DNA of 64,000 nt from Tabrizicola oligotrophica (GTDB lineage: Bacteria; Pseudomonadota; Alphaproteobacteria; Rhodobacterales; Rhodobacteraceae): assembly GCF_011008935.1 (NCBI RefSeq), contig NZ_JAAIVJ010000001.1, positions 248,001 through 312,000 of the forward strand. The letters are read 5' to 3'. The notes under the pieces are model-generated. The model searched no databases. It had not been told where the DNA came from and saw only the letters and a list, made by a program, of their open reading frames with translations. The first letter of the stretch is position 1; every line of letters starts with the position of its first letter. Position numbers and translations under genes: made by a program. This document shows, one piece after another, positions 8,126-17,201 of the stretch.

Positions 8126-10390
8126 GTGGCGTCGAGTTCCTATCGCAGTGCAACCTGGGTCCGGCTGGCACGTCTGCGCCGGGCGCGGGCCTATCAGGGG
8201 GCGCTGAGCTTCGGGCTGGTGTTTCTGGGCCCGCTGCTGGCGGTTCTGACCTTTCTGGCGCTTGGCCCCTATGATCTCGGGGCCGGTTCGCGCTTCCTGC
8301 GGGTCGTGCTGCTGGCCGATCTGGTCTATGTGCTGGTGGTTGCGGCGCTGATCCTCAGCCGGGTGATCCGCATGGTGGCCGACCGCCGCAGCCAGTCGGC
8401 CGGCTCGCGGCTGCACCTGCGGCTGACCGGGGTGTTCGCCTTTGTCGCGCTGGTGCCGACCATTCTCGTCGCCATCTTCGCAGTGCTGAACCTGAACATC
8501 GGGCTTGAGGGCTGGTTTTCCGAACGGGTCCGCAATGTCGTCGGCTCGTCGCTTTCCGCCGCCGAGGCCTATGAAAAGGAACACCGCGACGCGCTGACCG
8601 AGGACGCGCAGGCCTTGGCGGGGCTGTTGAACGTCGCCAAGCAATCGCGCTTCTTCATGGATGACGGCCAGATCCGGCAGGTGTTGAGCCAGGGCCAGCA
8701 GGCGGTGCAGCGGGGGCTGCGCGAGGTCTATCTGACCGACGGGGCGGGGGTGCTGAAAACCCGGGGCGAGCGCAGCTATCTCTTTGATTTCGAAGAACCC
8801 TCTGCCGAAGACCTGACCCGTGCCGAGGCCGGCGAGACAGTGGTGATCGAGGACTGGACCAATGACGAGTTCCGCGCCCTGATCCGGCTGGAGGCCTTCC
8901 CGGACCGCTATCTTTATGTCAGCCGCGATGTGGACGGCCAATTGCTGTCGCTCCTGGATGAAACCAAGCAGACTGTCTCGCTGTACCAGCAACTCGAATC
9001 CGAACGCGGCCGGGTGCTGTTCAACTTCGGCCTCCTGTACCTCGGCTTTGCGCTGATCCTTGTGCTGGCGGCGATCTGGCTGGGGTTGTGGTTCGCCGAG
9101 CGGCTCAGCCGGCCGGTCGGGCGTCTGGCCTCTGCCGCGGCGCGGGTGGGGGAAGGTGATCTCGACGTGCGGGTGATCGAAGAGGAGGGCGATGACGAGA
9201 TTGCCACCTTGGGCCGTGTTTTCAACCAGATGACGCAGCAACTTAAAGTGCAGCGTGAAGAGTTGGTCGAAGGCCACCGCCAGACCGAACACCGCCGCCG
9301 GCTGTTCGATTCGGTGCTGACCAACGTGACCGCCGGTGTCATCGGCCTGGATGCCGAGGGCCGGGTGGATTTCGCCAACCGCGCCGCCGAGCGGCTGCTG
9401 GACATGGCGGGCGGTGCGCATGACATGCCGCTTGGCCTTGTGGTGCCGGAGTTCGCGCCGCTGCTTGCCCGCCTGCAAGAGGGTGGCGGCGCCGCGGTGC
9501 AAGAGGAAGTCGGCCTGACGCGGCAGGGCAAGCTGGAGAGCCTTCTCGTCCGCGTCTCGCGCCGGGCGACCGAGGGCGGGCGGCTGGAGGGCTATGTGGT
9601 GGCCTTTGACGATGTCACCGAGCTGGTCAGCGCCCAGCGCATGGCCGCCTGGGGCGATGTCGCCCGCCGCATCGCCCATGAGATCAAGAACCCGCTGACC
9701 CCGATCCAGCTTTCGGCCGAACGCATCAAGCGCAAGTTCCGCGCCCAGGTGCAGGAGCCGGAGGATCTGGAGCAATATACCGACGTCATCGTGCGCCAGA
9801 CCAATGACCTGCGCCGCATCGTCGACGAGTTCTCGAAATTCGCCCGCATGCCCGAGCCCGACCGCCGCGAGGGCGATCTGGTGGCGCTGGTGCGCGCCGC
9901 CGTGATGCTGCAGGAAAACGGCCAGCCTGGCGTGCGCTTCCAAAGCCGGCTGCCCACCGCCCCGGCAATGCTGGAATTCGACGGCACGATGATCGGGCAG
10001 GCCTTAACAAACCTCATCAAGAACGCCGGGGAAGCCACGGAAACCATGACGGAAAACGGTGCGTCTTCCGGCTATGTCCCCGAGATCCGCGTCGAAATGG
10101 ATGTGGACGGGCAAGAGGCGCTGATCCGCATCATGGATAACGGCATCGGCCTGCCGCCCGACCGCGCCCGGCTGTTCGAACCCTATGTCACCACCCGCGA
10201 GAAGGGCACTGGCCTTGGCCTGCCCATCGTCAAGAAGATCATCGAGGAACACGGCGGCACGCTGTCGCTGGAAGACGCCCCGACCTTCGACGGCAATTCC
10301 CATCACGGCGCCATGGCGGTGATCCGCCTGCCGCGCGCGCCTCGCGCCCGGCGCGCCAAGCATTCAGCCCCCGGCGGGCAAGGAGGATAA
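8126..10390 (+). CDS. ntrY: Membrane sensor kinase NtrY
   Basis: About 754 residues. NtrY is the membrane histidine kinase partner of NtrX, linked to nitrogen, redox and envelope responses in alphaproteobacteria. Three N-terminal membrane helices, a periplasmic sensor region, a fourth helix (FGLLYLGFALILVLAAIWLG), HAMP (LSRPVGRLASAAARVGEGDL), a PAS domain, the H-box RRIAHEIKNPLTPIQLSAE, N-box NLIKNAGEATE and G-boxes MDNGIGLPPD and GTGLGLPI are seen. I prefer GTG 8126 because GGGAG lies six bases before it; in-frame GTG 8081 and ATG 8090 have no good ribosome site and sit in a palindrome. The stop TAA directly precedes the ntrX ATG. Confidence 0.93.
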   Translation: MASSSYRSATWVRLARLRRARAYQGALSFGLVFLGPLLAVLTFLALGPYDLGAGSRFLRVVLLADLVYVLVVAALILSRVIRMVADRRSQSAGSRLHLRLTGVFAFVALVPTILVAIFAVLNLNIGLEGWFSERVRNVVGSSLSAAEAYEKEHRDALTEDAQALAGLLNVAKQSRFFMDDGQIRQVLSQGQQAVQRGLREVYLTDGAGVLKTRGERSYLFDFEEPSAEDLTRAEAGETVVIEDWTNDEFRALIRLEAFPDRYLYVSRDVDGQLLSLLDETKQTVSLYQQLESERGRVLFNFGLLYLGFALILVLAAIWLGLWFAERLSRPVGRLASAAARVGEGDLDVRVIEEEGDDEIATLGRVFNQMTQQLKVQREELVEGHRQTEHRRRLFDSVLTNVTAGVIGLDAEGRVDFANRAAERLLDMAGGAHDMPLGLVVPEFAPLLARLQEGGGAAVQEEVGLTRQGKLESLLVRVSRRATEGGRLEGYVVAFDDVTELVSAQRMAAWGDVARRIAHEIKNPLTPIQLSAERIKRKFRAQVQEPEDLEQYTDVIVRQTNDLRRIVDEFSKFARMPEPDRREGDLVALVRAAVMLQENGQPGVRFQSRLPTAPAMLEFDGTMIGQALTNLIKNAGEATETMTENGASSGYVPEIRVEMDVDGQEALIRIMDNGIGLPPDRARLFEPYVTTREKGTGLGLPIVKKIIEEHGGTLSLEDAPTFDGNSHHGAMAVIRLPRAPRARRAKHSAPGGQGG

Positions 10391-11785
10391 ATGACCAGCA
10401 TTCTCATCACCGACGATGAAAAGGATATCCGCGAACTGATCGGCGACATCCTGAAGGACGAGGGCTTTGCCGTTCGGCTGGCCTCGAACTCGGATGAATG
10501 CATGGCCGAGATCAACGCCGAACCGCCGGCGCTGATGATCCTTGATATCTGGCTGAAAGACAGCCGGATGGACGGCATCGACATCCTGAAATCGGTGAAG
10601 CGCGACAATCCGGACATTCCGATCGTCATCATCTCGGGTCATGGCAACATTGAAATCGCGGTCGCGGCGATCAAGCAGGGGGCCTATGACTTCATCGAAA
10701 AGCCCTTCAACATCGACCAGCTGATGGTGGTTGTCAGCCGCGCCATGGAAACCAGCCGCTTGCGGCGCGAAAACGCCGACCTGCGCCGCCGCGATGTGAC
10801 CTCGACCGACATGCTCGGCTCGTCCGCTGCCTTCAAGACGCTGAAATCGCATCTGGAAAAGGTCACGAAATCCAATGGCCGGGTGATGCTGACCGGGCCG
10901 GCCGGCTCTGGCAAGGAAATGGCCGCGCGCTTCATCCACCAGCACTCCAACCGCGCGGGGGCCGCCTTTGTCACCGTCTCCTCCGCCACCATCGAGCCCG
11001 AGCGGATGGAAGAGGTGCTGTTCGGCCGCGAAACCGCCGACCGGGGCGTCGAGAAGGGGCTTCTCGAACAGGCCCATGGCGGCGTCGTCTATTTCGACGA
11101 GGTTGCCGACATGCCGCTTGGCACCCAGTCGAAGATCCTGCGGGTGCTGACCGAACAGCAGTTCACCCGGGTCGGCGGCAATGACAGGGTGCGGGTCGAC
11201 CTGCGGGTGATCTCCTCGACCACCAAGGATCTGCGCCGCGAGATCGGCGCGGGGCGCTTCCGGCAAGAGCTTTTCGACCGGCTGAACGTCGTGCCGATTG
11301 CGGTGCCCAGCCTTGAGGAGCGCCGCGAGGACATTCCCGAACTCACCTCGCATTTCATCGACATGTTCCACCGCAGTCAGGGCCTGCCGCTGCGCGACCT
11401 GACGGGCGAGGCCGAGGCCATGCTGCAGACCATGCAATGGCCGGGCAATGTGCGGCAGTTGCGCAACGTGATCGAACGGGTGCTGATCCTTGGCGACGGC
11501 ACCGGCCCGATCGAAACCCGCGAATTGCCGGGGCAGGAGACCGGGGCGGATACCGGCGGCCGCATGGTGCTGGGCGGCGCCATGGCGACGCTGCCGCTGC
11601 GCGAGGCGCGCGAGGTCTTCGAACGCGAATACCTCATCACCCAGATCAACCGCTTTGGCGGCAACATCAGCCGCACCGCGGGCTTCGTCGGCATGGAACG
11701 CTCGGCGCTGCACCGCAAGCTGAAGTCGCTGGGCGTGGTCGGCGGCCACAAGAACGGCAACGGCGGCGAGGAAGACGAGGAATAG
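10391..11785 (+). CDS. ntrX: Response regulator NtrX, without GAFTGA
   Basis: 464 residues. Receiver domain with Asp52 (MILDIWLKDSRMDG), where the IWLKDSRMDGI pattern is characteristic of NtrX; AAA+ domain with Walker A GPAGSGKE (169-176) and Walker B VVYFDEVADM; C-terminal Fis-like DNA-binding helix (FGGNISRTAGFVGMERSALHRKLK). The expected GAFTGA position reads FGRETADRGVEKGLLEQ, so contact with sigma54 is not expected. Start ATG follows the ntrY stop with no gap and the ribosome site GGAGG lies in the end of ntrY, so the pair is translationally coupled. Confidence 0.95.
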   Translation: MTSILITDDEKDIRELIGDILKDEGFAVRLASNSDECMAEINAEPPALMILDIWLKDSRMDGIDILKSVKRDNPDIPIVIISGHGNIEIAVAAIKQGAYDFIEKPFNIDQLMVVVSRAMETSRLRRENADLRRRDVTSTDMLGSSAAFKTLKSHLEKVTKSNGRVMLTGPAGSGKEMAARFIHQHSNRAGAAFVTVSSATIEPERMEEVLFGRETADRGVEKGLLEQAHGGVVYFDEVADMPLGTQSKILRVLTEQQFTRVGGNDRVRVDLRVISSTTKDLRREIGAGRFRQELFDRLNVVPIAVPSLEERREDIPELTSHFIDMFHRSQGLPLRDLTGEAEAMLQTMQWPGNVRQLRNVIERVLILGDGTGPIETRELPGQETGADTGGRMVLGGAMATLPLREAREVFEREYLITQINRFGGNISRTAGFVGMERSALHRKLKSLGVVGGHKNGNGGEEDEE

Positions 11786-11812
11786 CGCCGGCGCGCGCCC
11801 GCCCGGATCCGC

Positions 11813-11844
11813 CTTCATCTGTTCCCAAATATCCCCGCCGGAGG
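11813..11844 (-). repeat. GATATTT..GAACAGATGAA dispersed element, copy 1
   Basis: Read on the minus strand this gives a CCGGCGGG stretch followed by GATATTTGGGAACAGATGAA. The same core, GATATTT-NN-GAACAGATGAA, is seen at 46889-46909 on the plus strand. I recognise it as a motif that recurs between genes in Rhodobacteraceae chromosomes; its function is not known to me. Confidence 0.6.
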
Positions 11845-11880
11845 CGCAGCGTTCCGCCGGCGCTCCGGATGCAGAACTGT

Positions 11881-11930
11881 CTCCTCCCCTCCCCCTTCGC
11901 GGAGAGGGGCCGGGGGTGGGGGGCTGCGCC
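11881..11930 (+). repeat. GC-rich dispersed repeat, copy 1
   Basis: The segment holds a CTCCCC/GGGGAG inverted arm and then GAGGGGCCGGGGGTGGGG. A second copy in opposite orientation is at 58463-58508 and shares an identical 20-base block. Together with the neighbouring element it makes up the 215-base gap before trkA. Confidence 0.55.
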
Positions 11931-12000
11931 TTGTCGTCAGAACCTTGACCCCCGCCGCGGCCCGTGCCAAGCCAAGACCAACCGCAGGCGGGAGTTGTCG

Positions 12001-13380
12001 ATGAAAGTCATCATTTGCGGCGCAGGGCAGGTGGGCTGGCAGATCGCGCGCCACCTGTCGGGCGAAAAGAACGACGTGACAGTGGTCGACATGAACGCCG
12101 ATCTGGTCCGCCGGGCCTCTGAAACGCTGGATGTTCAGGGGGTTGCAGGGTTTGCCAGCTACCCCGACGTGCTGGAGCGGGCGGGCGCACGCGATGCCGA
12201 CATGATCATCGCCGCCACGCATTCCGACGAGGTCAACATGGTCACCTGCCAGGTGGCGCATTCGATCTTTGCCGTGCCGCGCAAGATCGCCCGCCTGCGC
12301 AGCCAGTCCTATCTGGATGCCATCTATTCCGACCTTTACCGCCGCGACCACCTGCCGATCGATGTGGTCATCAGCCCCGAGCGCGAAGTGGCCGAGGCGG
12401 CATTGCAGCGCCTTGCCGCGCCCGCCGCCTTTGACACCGAAAGCTTCATGAACGGCCGCGCCCAGCTTCTGGGCATCGCCTTGACCGAGGATTGCCCGGT
12501 GCTGATGACGCCGCTCAGGCAGTTGAATGAACTGTTCTCCTCGCTGCGCGCCATTGTTGTCGGCGTGCGGCGCGAGACCGGCAAGCTCTTCGCCCCCTCG
12601 CCGATGGATATCCTGATGGCGGGCGACCGGATCTATGTCTTCACCCATATCGAGGACGTGAACCGCACGCTCGAGGTCTTTGGCAAGCGGACCAAGAAGC
12701 AGGAGCGCGTGGTCATCATCGGCGGCGGCAACGTCGGCCTTGCAGTCGCCCGCGCCCTGGAGGCGCGCACCGACCGCATTCGCGCCAAGATCATCGAGAA
12801 AAGCCGCAGCCGGGCGGAAAACGCCGCCGACGGGCTGACCCGGACCATCGTGCTGAACGGCGACGGTCTGGACATGGATCTTCTGGCCGAAGCCGCCATT
12901 GACCGCGCCGATGCGGTGCTGGCGGTCACGGATGACGACAAGACCAACCTGCTGGCCGCTGTGCGCGCCAAGCAGGCCGGTTGCCCGATGGCGATTGCGC
13001 TGGTCAATGACCCGACGCTGGCGCCCCTGATGGGGCCATTGGACATCGACGCCTATATCAACCCGCGCGCCACCACGGTGTCGTCGATCCTGCGCCATAT
13101 CCGGCATGGCAAGGTGCGGGCGGTCTATTCGCTGGGCGATGCCGAGGCGGAACTGGTGGAGGCGCAGGTTCTGGCCACATCGCCGCTGGCCGGCAAGCTG
13201 GTGCGCGATGTCGATTTCCCCGAAGGCGTGCTGGTCGGCGCGGTGATGAAGGGCGACACCGTGATGAAACCCACCGGCGATCTGCGGATCGAGGCGGGCG
13301 ATGTCATCGCGCTCTTCACCATGGCGGGCGACCGGCCCGAGGTCGAGCGCCTGTTGCAGGTCTCGGTCGAGTTCTTCTGA
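12001..13380 (+). CDS. trkA: Trk potassium-uptake NAD-binding subunit TrkA
   Basis: 459 residues, peripheral membrane protein that gates TrkH. Two Rossmann RCK-N domains show GAGQVGWQIARHL (7-19) and GGGNVGLAVARALE in the middle of the protein, each followed by an RCK-C ligand domain. ATG 12001 follows GGCGGGAG. It is twelve bases upstream of trkH, so the two form one transport operon inserted between ntrX and hfq, an order kept in related alphaproteobacteria. Confidence 0.95.
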   Translation: MKVIICGAGQVGWQIARHLSGEKNDVTVVDMNADLVRRASETLDVQGVAGFASYPDVLERAGARDADMIIAATHSDEVNMVTCQVAHSIFAVPRKIARLRSQSYLDAIYSDLYRRDHLPIDVVISPEREVAEAALQRLAAPAAFDTESFMNGRAQLLGIALTEDCPVLMTPLRQLNELFSSLRAIVVGVRRETGKLFAPSPMDILMAGDRIYVFTHIEDVNRTLEVFGKRTKKQERVVIIGGGNVGLAVARALEARTDRIRAKIIEKSRSRAENAADGLTRTIVLNGDGLDMDLLAEAAIDRADAVLAVTDDDKTNLLAAVRAKQAGCPMAIALVNDPTLAPLMGPLDIDAYINPRATTVSSILRHIRHGKVRAVYSLGDAEAELVEAQVLATSPLAGKLVRDVDFPEGVLVGAVMKGDTVMKPTGDLRIEAGDVIALFTMAGDRPEVERLLQVSVEFF

Positions 13381-13392
13381 GGGAGGGGGCCG

Positions 13393-14922
13393 ATGCTGCG
13401 CCGCCTGCTTCAATTGCCGCTGCTGGTCCTGCTCTTGGGGCTGGCGGGGCTGGCGATGTTCCTGCCGGCCGGCCATGCCTTCGTCATGCGCGATCACGCG
13501 CTGGCGCGGGCCTTTGTCTACATGGCGCTTCTGGTGCTTGTCGCGGCGGGGATGCTGGGCCTGGCCCGGGCCAATGCCGTTCCGCGCAATGTCGCGCGCA
13601 ATCATCTGGTGTCGCTGGCGTTGGCCTATGCGATCCTGCCGCCGGTTCTGGCACTGCCGCTGATCCAGCGCAGCGCCGGCGGGGCCGAGTTCGGCGCGGC
13701 GACCTTCGAGATGCTTTCGGCCTTCACCACCACCGGCGCCCCGGTGCTGGAGGGGCCGTTGAAACCCTCGGTGCAGCTCTGGCGCGCGCTGGTCGGCTGG
13801 CTCGGCGGGCTGTTCGCGCTGGTCATGGTGTTTTCGGTGCTGATGCCCTTGAACCTTGGCGGGGTCGAAGTGGAGACGGGCCGCATCCCCGGCCGCGCCA
13901 GCCCCGCCACCCAGCAGATCACCCGCGTTGCCGACCCCTCCGAACGCATGGCCCGCTTTGCCGCCCAGATCTTCCCGGTCTATACCGGGCTGACGCTCAG
14001 CCTCTGGATCGTGATGTTCGCGGCCGGCGAGGATGGCTTTGTCGCGCTTTGTCACGCCATGGCGGTGCTGTCGACATCGGGGATCAGCCCGGTCGAGGGC
14101 GGAACGGCGATGGCGGACGGCGGGTGGCTGGCCGAACTGGCCATGGCGGCCTTCCTGATCTTCGCCCTCAGCCGCCGCCCCCTGCTGCGTCTCATGGGCC
14201 AGCGCAGCGCCGGCAGCCTGCGCCGCGACCCCGAGCTTGGGCTGGCGGCGGTGCTTGTGGCGCTGGCGACGCTGGGGCTGTTTCTGGTGGCGCTGGCCGG
14301 GGCCATCGGCCAGGCGGCATCGCTCGGGCTGCAAGACGGCTTGGCCGCGCTCTGGGCGCTGTTCTTCACCTGCCTGTCCTTCCTGACCACCACCGGCTTT
14401 GTCGGCTCGGGCTGGCAGGAGATGGTGAACTGGTCCGGCATGGCCTCGCCCGACGTGGTGCTCTGGGGGCTGGCGATCGTCGGCGGCGGGGTGGCGGGCA
14501 CCGCCGGAGGGGTCAAGCTTTTGCGGGTCCATGCGCTATTGCGCTATGGCGAGCAAGAACTGGACCGGGTGATCCACCCGAACGCCGTCGGGCGCAGCCG
14601 GGGGGGCGCGGGGATTTCCCGCGCCGCCGGCTTGCAGGGGGCGGCGATGGCCTGGGTGTTCTTCATGATCTTCGGCCTGTCGATTGCGGTGTTTGCCGCA
14701 GTGCTGACGATCCTTGGCCTTGGCTTTGACGAGGCGCTGGTGCTGGTTCTGTCGGCGCTGACCACCACCGGCCCGCTGGCCGCGCAGTCGGGCGGCATTG
14801 CCGCGGGCTTTGCCGGGCAGGAGGGGCCGGTGCAGGCGGTTCTGGGGCTGGCGATGGTGGTGGGACGGCTGGAAACGCTGGCGGTGCTGGCGATTCTCTT
14901 GCCGGAAAATCTGCGGGGCTAA
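13393..14922 (+). CDS. trkH: Trk potassium transporter membrane subunit TrkH
   Basis: 509 residues, inner-membrane K+ channel-like subunit. The four pore loops are visible in order as AFTTTGAPVL, LSTSGISPVEGG, FLTTTGFVGSGW and LTTTGPLAA, each carrying the filter glycine of the Trk/Ktr family. A GAGVKLL-like helix (GTAGGVKLLRVHALL) precedes the last repeat. GGGAGGGGG lies just before the ATG at 13393. It acts with the TrkA product encoded directly upstream. Confidence 0.94.
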   Translation: MLRRLLQLPLLVLLLGLAGLAMFLPAGHAFVMRDHALARAFVYMALLVLVAAGMLGLARANAVPRNVARNHLVSLALAYAILPPVLALPLIQRSAGGAEFGAATFEMLSAFTTTGAPVLEGPLKPSVQLWRALVGWLGGLFALVMVFSVLMPLNLGGVEVETGRIPGRASPATQQITRVADPSERMARFAAQIFPVYTGLTLSLWIVMFAAGEDGFVALCHAMAVLSTSGISPVEGGTAMADGGWLAELAMAAFLIFALSRRPLLRLMGQRSAGSLRRDPELGLAAVLVALATLGLFLVALAGAIGQAASLGLQDGLAALWALFFTCLSFLTTTGFVGSGWQEMVNWSGMASPDVVLWGLAIVGGGVAGTAGGVKLLRVHALLRYGEQELDRVIHPNAVGRSRGGAGISRAAGLQGAAMAWVFFMIFGLSIAVFAAVLTILGLGFDEALVLVLSALTTTGPLAAQSGGIAAGFAGQEGPVQAVLGLAMVVGRLETLAVLAILLPENLRG

Positions 14923-15103
14923 GGCAGGTCTGCCCGGACACCAGCCGCCCAAGTTGGCCGAAAACCAATGAAAAAGCCGGAAAGTGACCCGATCTGTGGC
15001 GGATTTTCCTCTGGAAACTCGGGGCCGGTCGGGCGATACTTGCGGCGTTCGCCCGTCAACGATGGCGAATGCGGAAAGCGCGACGGATAACAAGGACAAA
15101 AAA

Positions 15104-15337
15104 ATGGCCGCCGATAAGCAGAATTTGCAGGATGCCTTTCTCAATCAGGTGCGGAAGTCCAAGGTTCCGGTCACCATTTTCCTTATCAACGGGGTGAAGC
15201 TGCAGGGCATGATCACCTGGTTTGACAATTTCTGCGTGCTGTTGCGCCGGGATGGACAGTCGCAACTGGTCTACAAACACGCGATCTCGACCATCATGCC
15301 GGGCGGACCGCTCAGCCTTTATGAAGGTGAAGACTGA
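15104..15337 (+). CDS. hfq: RNA chaperone Hfq
   Basis: 77 residues. Hfq is a hexameric Sm-like ring that pairs small RNAs with mRNAs. Sm1 motif: [21 protein letters not shown]; Sm2 motif: [10 protein letters not shown]; the N-terminus [14 protein letters not shown] is typical. ATG 15104 follows AAGGA with an eight-base A-rich spacer; the longer in-frame reading from 14984 has no support. The leader carries a GGGCGA/TCGCCC hairpin at 15031-15054. R. capsulatus calls this gene nrfA because it affects nif control, which suits its place behind ntr genes. The stop overlaps a possible hflX start. Confidence 0.96.
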   Translation: MAADKQNLQDAFLNQVRKSKVPVTIFLINGVKLQGMITWFDNFCVLLRRDGQSQLVYKHAISTIMPGGPLSLYEGED

Positions 15338-15435
15338 TCGGCGACCCGAACGACGACGAATTTGACGATGACCCGCTGTTTCAGGACCGCGGGCCCGAGG
15401 CGCATGACACCGCCGGCCCCGCCACGCGGGCCTAT

Positions 15436-16689
15436 GTGCTGCATCCCGATCTGAAATCTGCCCGCAGCCGCCGCCTGCCCGAACACGGGCTGGCCGAGGC
15501 GGTCAGCCTTGCCGGGGCGTTGCCCAACCTTGAGGTTCTCGGGGCCGAGGTGGTGCGCCTGCCGAAGCTGCAACCCGGCACGCTGTTCGGCTCGGGCAAG
15601 GTTGACGAACTGGCGGCCCGGCTGAAAGAGCTGGAGGTCGATCTGGTGCTGGTCGACGGCCCGGTCTCGCCGGTGCAGCAGCGCAATCTGGAAAAGGAAT
15701 GGGGCGTCAAGCTTCTGGACCGCACCGGGCTGATCCTTGAGATCTTCGCCGACCGCGCCCGCACCCGCGAAGGCGTGTTGCAGGTGGAACTGGCTGCGCT
15801 CAGCTATCAGCGCACCCGGCTGGTGCGGGCCTGGACCCACCTTGAACGCCAGCGCGGCGGCTTCGGCTTTGTCGGCGGTCCGGGCGAGACCCAGATCGAG
15901 GCCGATCGCCGGGCGATCGACGATCAGGTGATCCGGCTGAAGCGCCAGCTCGACAAGGTGGTGAAAACGCGCGAGCTGCACCGCGCCGCGCGCCGCAAGG
16001 TGCCGTTTCCGGTGGTGGCGCTGGTGGGCTATACCAACGCCGGCAAATCGACGCTGTTCAACCGGATGACCGGGGCCGACGTGCTGGCCAAAGACATGCT
16101 CTTTGCCACGCTTGACCCGACGATGCGCGGGGTCACGCTGCCCGACGCCAAGGGCGGGCCGGGCCGCAAGGTGATCGCCTCGGACACGGTGGGCTTCATC
16201 TCGGACTTGCCGACGCAGCTGGTCGCCGCCTTCCGCGCCACGCTGGAAGAGGTGCTGGAGGCCGATCTGATCCTGCATGTCCGCGACATCAGCCATCCCG
16301 AAAGCGCCGAACAGGCCGCCGACGTCGCCGAGATCCTGACCAGCCTCAAGGTCAACCCCGCCGTGCCGATGTTCGAGGTCTGGAACAAGCTGGATCAGGT
16401 GGAAGGCTCGGAACGCGCCGCGCTGCTGCAGCAGGCGGAGAACCGGGCGGGGGTGTTTCCGGTTTCGGCGCTGACCGGCGAGGGGATCGAGGGGGTGCTG
16501 GCCGCCGTCAGTCAGGCCTTTGACGAGGAAAAGACCCTGCGCCGCTTGCATCTTGGTTTTGCCGAAGGCCGCAAGCGCGCCTTCCTGCATGACGAGGGCG
16601 TGATCGAGGCCGAAGAGATGGTCGAGGACGGCTGGGAGATTTCGGTCTTCTGGACCGCCCGGCAGGAAAAACGCTACCGCGACCTGTAG
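15436..16689 (+). CDS. hflX: Ribosome-associated GTPase HflX
   Basis: 417 residues from the GTG at 15436, the first canonical start. HflX splits stalled or stress-inactivated 70S ribosomes. The N-terminal domain includes LPNLEVLGAEVVRLPKLQPG and FGSGKVDEL; the linker GGFGFVGGPGETQIEADRR and the G1 loop GYTNAGKSTLFN are diagnostic, followed by DTVGFISDLPTQLV (G3) and NKLDQ (G4). The frame is open and coding-like upstream to 15331, reading an acidic leader then GPATRAYVLHPDL, and relatives keep the TRAYVLHP part. The real start is therefore probably upstream; CTG at 15334, which overlaps the hfq TGA as CTGA, is the best candidate. Confidence 0.93.
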   Translation: MLHPDLKSARSRRLPEHGLAEAVSLAGALPNLEVLGAEVVRLPKLQPGTLFGSGKVDELAARLKELEVDLVLVDGPVSPVQQRNLEKEWGVKLLDRTGLILEIFADRARTREGVLQVELAALSYQRTRLVRAWTHLERQRGGFGFVGGPGETQIEADRRAIDDQVIRLKRQLDKVVKTRELHRAARRKVPFPVVALVGYTNAGKSTLFNRMTGADVLAKDMLFATLDPTMRGVTLPDAKGGPGRKVIASDTVGFISDLPTQLVAAFRATLEEVLEADLILHVRDISHPESAEQAADVAEILTSLKVNPAVPMFEVWNKLDQVEGSERAALLQQAENRAGVFPVSALTGEGIEGVLAAVSQAFDEEKTLRRLHLGFAEGRKRAFLHDEGVIEAEEMVEDGWEISVFWTARQEKRYRDL

Positions 16690-16697
16690 GTCGGGCG

Positions 16698-17201
16698 TCA
16701 GGCCGTCTCCCTGCCAAGCCGCACATAGACGCTGTCGCACCATTCCTCGCGCCATTGCAGCGTGCGTTCAGCCCGATGGGTTTCGCGAAACCCCATCCGC
16801 GCTAGCAGCCCCAGCGACGCCGCGTTGCGCGGATCAACCTCTACCGTCAGATGGTCGGTGTCATGGGCCGCGAAAAGATGGGCAATCAGCGCGCCCAGCG
16901 CCTCGCGGGCCAGCCCCTTGCCCCAGTGGTCGGGGTGCAGAAGAAATCCGATCTCCCAGCGCCGCCACATCCCGGCCTTGCCGATCACCGCACCCTGATG
17001 TTCGATCACGAACTCGTCGCCGCCCGCCTGATCCGCCGCGATCATCTTGGCGACAAAGGCCTCGGTCTCTGCCAGCACCGCATGTTCGGGATGCGCCCAG
17101 TAGCGCATTGCGGCAGGCTCGCGCATCGCCAGATGCAGCGCCGCGGCGTCCGTAGGCCGCGGCTTGCGCAGGGTCAGACGGGGCGTGACAAGCCGGGTCA
17201 T
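16698..17201 (-). CDS. GNAT family acetyltransferase (RimJ/RimL-like)
   Basis: 167 residues with the GNAT fold: LVTPRLTLRKPRPTDAAAL at the N-terminus, acetyl-CoA loop HPDHWGKGLAREALGALI and the late pattern DPRNAASLGLLARMGFRET. This is the subgroup that acetylates N-terminal or side-chain amines of proteins or small molecules; the substrate is unknown. Its ATG (17199-17201) overlaps the stop of the acylase gene (ATGA, 17198-17201), so it is the downstream gene of a coupled pair. Convergent with hflX, eight bases apart. Confidence 0.87.
   Translation of the reverse strand: MTRLVTPRLTLRKPRPTDAAALHLAMREPAAMRYWAHPEHAVLAETEAFVAKMIAADQAGGDEFVIEHQGAVIGKAGMWRRWEIGFLLHPDHWGKGLAREALGALIAHLFAAHDTDHLTVEVDPRNAASLGLLARMGFRETHRAERTLQWREEWCDSVYVRLGRETA

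Noticed and set aside
14984-15103. N-terminal extension of Hfq by 40 residues
   Set aside because: Hfq is short and starts before KQNLQDAF; the ribosome site AAGGA stands before ATG 15104.
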